Part shown: positions 6,311 to 9,918 of the stretch, piece by piece
Layout: every line of letters begins with the position of its first letter
Position numbering within the stretch: position 1 is the stretch's first letter
DNA from: Pseudomonadota bacterium
GTDB lineage: Bacteria; Pseudomonadota; Alphaproteobacteria; Sphingomonadales; SMXR01
NCBI GenBank assembly: GCA_022568115.1
Contig: JADFFP010000026.1
Span: 1 to 9,918, forward strand
Direction of reading: 5' to 3'
Length of the DNA: 9,918 nucleotides
Program-made: the position numbers and the translations under genes
Notes under the pieces: generated by a model
The model's database searches: none
The model's input: the letters and a program-made list of their open reading frames with translations, nothing else
Told to the model about the DNA's origin: nothing

Positions 6311-7284
6311 TATACGGCGATCAGGTTGTCGGAGATTGAGCAGGCAGCCGGGCCCAACAGGATAATAAACAGCATCGGCAGGATAAACATAATCAGTGGA
6401 ATGGTCATAATTGCCGGCAGGCGGGCCGCTTTTTCCTCGGCCTTCATCATCCGCTCGTTTCTGAATTCATGGGAAAGTACACGGAGCGAATGCGCCAGCG
6501 GGGTACCGTATTTTTCGGTCTGAACCAGGGTTGCGACCACGCCCCTGATTGATTTCAGCGGCACTCTTTCGGTCAGGTTTATCAAGGCCTGACGCCGGTC
6601 AGGTAAAAAGCCGAGCTCGATCGAAGCCAGGCCGAACTCGTCGGACAGCTCTTCCGATTGGCGCATCATTTCGCGCGAAACACGGGACAGCGACGCATCC
6701 AGGGTCAATCCGGCCTCGGCGCAAATGACCATCAGGTCGAGCGCATCGGGGAGGGCCTTCTGGATCGCGGCGGCGCGTTTGGTGGCCACATTCGTGACCA
6801 GGATGTTGGGAAGATAAAAGCCAAAAAGGACCCAAGCCAAGCCAAAACCCGTCTGGACCCAAGTGTTGTTCTGGAACAGGTCAAGGCCGTAAATCATGGT
6901 TAAGGACACACCCACCATTAAAAAGGGCAGGGCAGCCTTGCCGAACATGAATGCCACCAGGGCGTCATTGTTGCGATACCCGGCCTGGACCAGTTTGACC
7001 GTGATTTTTTCGGTTTGCCCGGAACGGAGCAGATTAAACTTGTCCAGGAAACGGCTCATGAAACCCATTTTTTGCGTTTTTTTGATCTGCGTGGTGCGGC
7101 GTTTGCTGGATACAATCCCGGCTTTCAGGATTTCCCGCCGTTCCTGCAGCAGTTTCAGGCGTTTGCCGATCGGATTGTACGAAAGGGTAGCATTCCAGGC
7201 CACCAGAACGGCAAGAAAGGCGAACACACCCGCGAGGATGGTTATGACATCAATAAGTTCCAGGCCTAGAAAGTTAAAGTCCAT
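6307..7284 (-). CDS. tadC: TadC, tad/Flp pilus inner-membrane platform protein
   Basis: A 325-residue integral membrane protein of the GspF/T2SSF superfamily. With TadB it would form the inner-membrane platform through which the TadA ATPase drives Flp pilin polymerisation. Membrane segments are visible at about 9-30, 113-133, 145-164 and 291-312. The T2SSF segment starts near ALPDALDLMVICAEAGLTLD (177-196) and runs through TERVPLKSIRGVVATLVQTEKYGTPL to about 262. The motif style (ICAEAG rather than RGLRSG) separates TadC from TadB. The ATG is two bases after the tadB stop, so the genes are almost certainly co-translated; a weak GAGA lies upstream within the end of tadB. The stop codon lies inside a long inverted repeat. 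No further tad gene follows before the terminator at 6058-6089. Equivalent to CpaH in Caulobacter naming. Confidence 0.93.
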   Translation of the reverse strand: MDFNFLGLELIDVITILAGVFAFLAVLVAWNATLSYNPIGKRLKLLQERREILKAGIVSSKRRTTQIKKTQKMGFMSRFLDKFNLLRSGQTEKITVKLVQAGYRNNDALVAFMFGKAALPFLMVGVSLTMIYGLDLFQNNTWVQTGFGLAWVLFGFYLPNILVTNVATKRAAAIQKALPDALDLMVICAEAGLTLDASLSRVSREMMRQSEELSDEFGLASIELGFLPDRRQALINLTERVPLKSIRGVVATLVQTEKYGTPLAHSLRVLSHEFRNERMMKAEEKAARLPAIMTIPLIMFILPMLFIILLGPAACSISDNLIAVY

Positions 7285-7286
7285 TT

Positions 7287-8273
7287 TTAAATCTCGAAAT
7301 TGATCATCTGTTTCATGACAAACCCGCCGATCGCCATCCAGGCCAGGCCGCCCAGGGCGGTGTACATCGCCCTTGGGTCAGTGAACAGGACACTGGTGTA
7401 TTTGTAGTTAATGGTCAGCAGCATAAAGAACATGACAAAGGGCAGCGCGCCGACGATGTAGGCGGATGCCTTTCCTTCCGAGGACATGGCCTTGATTTTG
7501 AGCTTCATCGACTGGCGGCGGCGCAACAGGTCGCTCAGTTTTGCCAGGGTTTCAGCCAGGTTACCGCCGGTTTCCCTCTGGATCGCCAGGCTAATGACAA
7601 AGAATTTAAACTCCGCCGCATCAATCCGCTCGGCGGTGTTCTCCAGCGCCTCATCCAGGTTTTTGCCGAGCATGATCTGGTCCATGACTTTCCGGAATTC
7701 CCCGCCCACCGGATTCGCAACCTCCTTGGCGACGGCATTGATCGACTCTGTAATTGGAAGCCCGGACCTCAGGCCCCGGACAAGCAGGTCAAGAGCATCC
7801 GGAAACAGGGTGATAAAAGCCTTAATCCTGGTTTTAACCATGGTATTGATAATCTTGTGAGGAAGGCCAAAACCGACCACCAGCGCGGCAAAAAATGCCA
7901 GCAAGGGGTTCAACTTGATAAAAAGTAATAAAAACAGGAACACAATCAGGGCCGACACCACAATCATCGCCATGTAATGTGCTATTGTCAGGTTTCTCCC
8001 GGTCCCGGCCAGGCGCATTTTGATGACATCTATGTTCGGCATGATCCGGCGGAACAGCTGTTCCACAGTTGTTATCTTGGTGGCTTCGGAAAAGACCCTG
8101 CGAATCTGCGGGTCTTTCGGAGAGCCCCGGGCGTAGCGCTGTTTAAACCCGGCCAGTTTTGTCTTGGAAATCTGCCGTTTGTCGGAAAAAATATATAAGA
8201 CAGCAAAAATCAATCCCGCTACTGCCAGCGTGATGAAAAAGATACCAATGATAAGGGTATTGATATTTTCCAT
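7287..8273 (-). CDS. tadB: TadB, tad/Flp pilus inner-membrane platform protein
   Basis: A 328-residue GspF/T2SSF-family membrane protein, the usual partner of TadC and neighbour of TadA. A hydrophobic N-terminal segment (6-29) is followed by a basic stretch (DKRQISKTK). A paired hydrophobic region lies at 97-118 and 121-139, the T2SSF core begins at FPDALDLLVRGLRSGLPI (157-174) and includes AIQRETGGNLAETLAKLSDLLRRR (230-253), and C-terminal membrane helices lie at about 270-289 and 303-320. The start is an ATG eight bases after the tadA stop. Its Shine-Dalgarno GAGG (8283-8280) overlaps that stop codon, which favours coupled translation. Equivalent to CpaG in Caulobacter naming. Length and motifs are normal and nothing appears to be missing. 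Confidence 0.93.
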   Translation of the reverse strand: MENINTLIIGIFFITLAVAGLIFAVLYIFSDKRQISKTKLAGFKQRYARGSPKDPQIRRVFSEATKITTVEQLFRRIMPNIDVIKMRLAGTGRNLTIAHYMAMIVVSALIVFLFLLLFIKLNPLLAFFAALVVGFGLPHKIINTMVKTRIKAFITLFPDALDLLVRGLRSGLPITESINAVAKEVANPVGGEFRKVMDQIMLGKNLDEALENTAERIDAAEFKFFVISLAIQRETGGNLAETLAKLSDLLRRRQSMKLKIKAMSSEGKASAYIVGALPFVMFFMLLTINYKYTSVLFTDPRAMYTALGGLAWMAIGGFVMKQMINFEI

Positions 8274-8279
8274 GTCAAA

Positions 8280-8283
8280 CCTC
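8280..8283 (-). promoter_or_regulatory. tadB ribosome binding site within the tadA stop
   Basis: GAGG on the minus strand shares bases with the TGA stop of tadA (8284-8282) and sits six bases before the tadB ATG. Ribosomes ending tadA therefore release at the tadB initiation site. Confidence 0.6.
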
Positions 8284-9918
8284 AGCTCATGGCCATCATC
8301 AGCGGGCGGCCCAGCCCATAGTATTCAGCATTTTCCATAAAGTGCGGCCTTAGGCCCGAAGAATTAAATTCACCAAGCAGCATGCCCTTTTCATCCTCGC
8401 CGGTAAACTTGTACTTGTAAAGTTCCTGAGTGGTGATGACATCGCCTTCCATCCCGACCACTTCGGTAATACTGACGATCCGGCGCATACCGTCGCGCAT
8501 GCGGGAGACCTGGATGATCATATCAAGAGCATCAGAAATCTGGGTCCTAACCGCCCTTGAGGGCAGATTAATACCCGCCAGGCCAACCATATTCTCAAGC
8601 CGGGTCAAGGCTTCCCGGGGGCTGTTGGCGTGAACCGTTCCCAATGAGCCGTCATGGCCGGTATTCATGGCCTGCAGCATATCGACCGCCTCTGATCCAC
8701 GAATTTCACCGACGATAATGCGGTCAGGGCGCATCCGCAGTGAGTTTTTAACCAGGTCGCGCATGGTCACCTCACCCTCACCCTCCAGGTTGGGGGGCCG
8801 GGTTTCCAGACGGATCACATGGGGCTGCTGCAGCTGCAACTCGGCGGCATCTTCGATAGTGACGATCCGCTCGCCATGGTCGATGGTCCGCGAGATGGCG
8901 TTCAAAAGGGTGGTCTTGCCGGAACCGGTTCCGCCCGAGATCAGGATGTTCAGGCGGCACGCCCCGGCGATTTTCAGGATTGTGCCCATTTTGGGAGAAA
9001 CGTTGTTTTGCTCGATCATTTTGTCGAGGGTGATTTTCTGTTTGGCGAATTTACGAATGGAAATCGAAGCCCCATCAATGGCCAGCGGGGGAATAATGAC
9101 ATTGACGCGGCTGCCGTCAGCCAGGCGGGCATCACAAATCGGCGAACTTTCATCCACCCGGCGGCCGATTGCGGTAACGATTCGCGTAGCAATGTTCATC
9201 AGGTGGCGTTCGTCCTTGAAAGTGATATCGGTGAGGCACAATTTGCCTTCTTGCTCGATATACACCTGGTTAAATCTGTTGACCAAAATGTCGGTGATGC
9301 TCTCGTCCTCCAGAAGCGGTTCAAGCGGCCCGAGGCCCAGCATGTCGTTCATCAGGACCTTGACCAGTTCCTTTTGTTCCTTGAGGTTGAGGTTGATTTT
9401 TTCCTGTACCAGGATTTCACCAACCACATCGCTGACCTGTTCAGCCAGTTCGGCGCGCGGGATCTCCATTGCCGCCGTGGCGTCGATCTGGTCCATCAAT
9501 TTGGAATAGATTCTTTCCTTGGCCTTGAGGACGCTTTCACTGGCCTGGGCTTTTTTGGTGCTGTCCCTGGGTGCATCATGGGAGGCTTTTTCCGATATTT
9601 TTTCAAAGTATTCGTTCAATAAATAACTGTGCAACCCTTTCCTTTCCTCCTCGGAAAGGGGGACTTTCAGCTCCTTGGCGGCTTCTTTTATGAGGTTCAG
9701 TATCTCCTCACTGACTGCACTTTTTGGCATTTCCGAAGCAACCTTGACAGGAAGGTTCTTGGTGATTTTTTTCTCCACCAGGGGGGCCAGGTTTTCAAGA
9801 ACTTTATCGTGCTGTTTTTGCGCCTGGGTTATCTTGGACAGGCTGAGAGATACCTCCCGGGGTTTCAGGCCGTCTCCGAGACCGGGTTTGCGGTCTTTGT
9901 TATCCGGTGGTGTTGCAG
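8282..9918 (-). CDS. tadA: TadA/CpaF secretion ATPase, 5' end beyond the window
   Basis: Cytoplasmic hexameric ATPase of the VirB11/GspE superfamily that powers Flp pilus assembly. Numbered from the GTG at 9778, Walker A is GGTGSGKTT (282-290), the Asp box IVTIEDAAEL (305-314), Walker B IIVGEIRG (354-361, E358) and the His box GHDGSLGTVHAN (374-385, H375 and H383). LGLGPLEPLLEDESITDILV (148-167) is typical CpaF/TadA. The frame stays open from 9778 to the window edge, adding 46 residues (including KPREVSLSLSKITQAQKQHD), with no ATG, GTG or TTG start in frame there. That GTG has no Shine-Dalgarno, so the real start is probably outside the window. Ahead of the usual three-helix N-terminal domain is an extra helical stretch (22-60) that resembles part of that domain (115-148). 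It is followed by tadB and tadC. Confidence 0.95.
   Translation of the reverse strand, partial: ATPPDNKDRKPGLGDGLKPREVSLSLSKITQAQKQHDKVLENLAPLVEKKITKNLPVKVASEMPKSAVSEEILNLIKEAAKELKVPLSEEERKGLHSYLLNEYFEKISEKASHDAPRDSTKKAQASESVLKAKERIYSKLMDQIDATAAMEIPRAELAEQVSDVVGEILVQEKINLNLKEQKELVKVLMNDMLGLGPLEPLLEDESITDILVNRFNQVYIEQEGKLCLTDITFKDERHLMNIATRIVTAIGRRVDESSPICDARLADGSRVNVIIPPLAIDGASISIRKFAKQKITLDKMIEQNNVSPKMGTILKIAGACRLNILISGGTGSGKTTLLNAISRTIDHGERIVTIEDAAELQLQQPHVIRLETRPPNLEGEGEVTMRDLVKNSLRMRPDRIIVGEIRGSEAVDMLQAMNTGHDGSLGTVHANSPREALTRLENMVGLAGINLPSRAVRTQISDALDMIIQVSRMRDGMRRIVSITEVVGMEGDVITTQELYKYKFTGEDEKGMLLGEFNSSGLRPHFMENAEYYGLGRPLMMAMS

Noticed and set aside
8667..9622. Two long plus-strand open frames opposite tadA
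   Set aside because: The opposite strand encodes an ATPase with all its motifs; these frames have no recognisable domain and are shadows of it.

Overview
The window is a moderately GC-rich piece of a Gram-negative bacterial chromosome. Two things suggest a proteobacterium, and more specifically an alphaproteobacterium (inference from protein style only): the CpaF/TadB/TadC-type pilus genes, and a set of exported enzymes next to a POT-family peptide transporter. No phage, transposase, CRISPR, tRNA or rRNA signal is visible.

Left part, plus strand (1-5999). The last codons of an unidentified gene appear to run into an exported PQQ-dependent sugar (sorbosone-type) dehydrogenase through a GTGA stop/start overlap. 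After a 105-base AT-rich gap comes a proton-coupled oligopeptide transporter with an unusually long predicted periplasmic loop, closed by a strong intrinsic terminator. A two-gene unit follows: two exported amidohydrolase-superfamily proteins joined by an ATGA overlap. The first keeps the metal-binding histidines and aspartate. The second has the same fold signature but has lost every one of them, so it looks like a non-catalytic partner.

Right part, minus strand (6307-9918). These are three genes of a tad/cpa (type IVc, Flp) pilus operon, transcribed right to left: the secretion ATPase tadA/cpaF (its 5' end is outside the window) and the inner-membrane platform genes tadB and tadC. They are almost contiguous (8- and 2-base gaps). 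TadA powers pilin assembly and TadB/TadC form the membrane platform it acts on. The operon ends here: no tadD follows tadC.

Between the two convergent blocks (6000-6306) is a short region with no credible gene but a dense series of inverted repeats. One is a 71-base nested hairpin that takes in the tadC stop codon, another is a near-perfect 22-base palindrome, and the last is a clear minus-strand terminator.

The points most worth a second look are the active/inactive amidohydrolase pair, this structured intergenic region, and an apparent duplication of the N-terminal helical module in TadA. The rest is recognisable family material, and I see no wholly new system.
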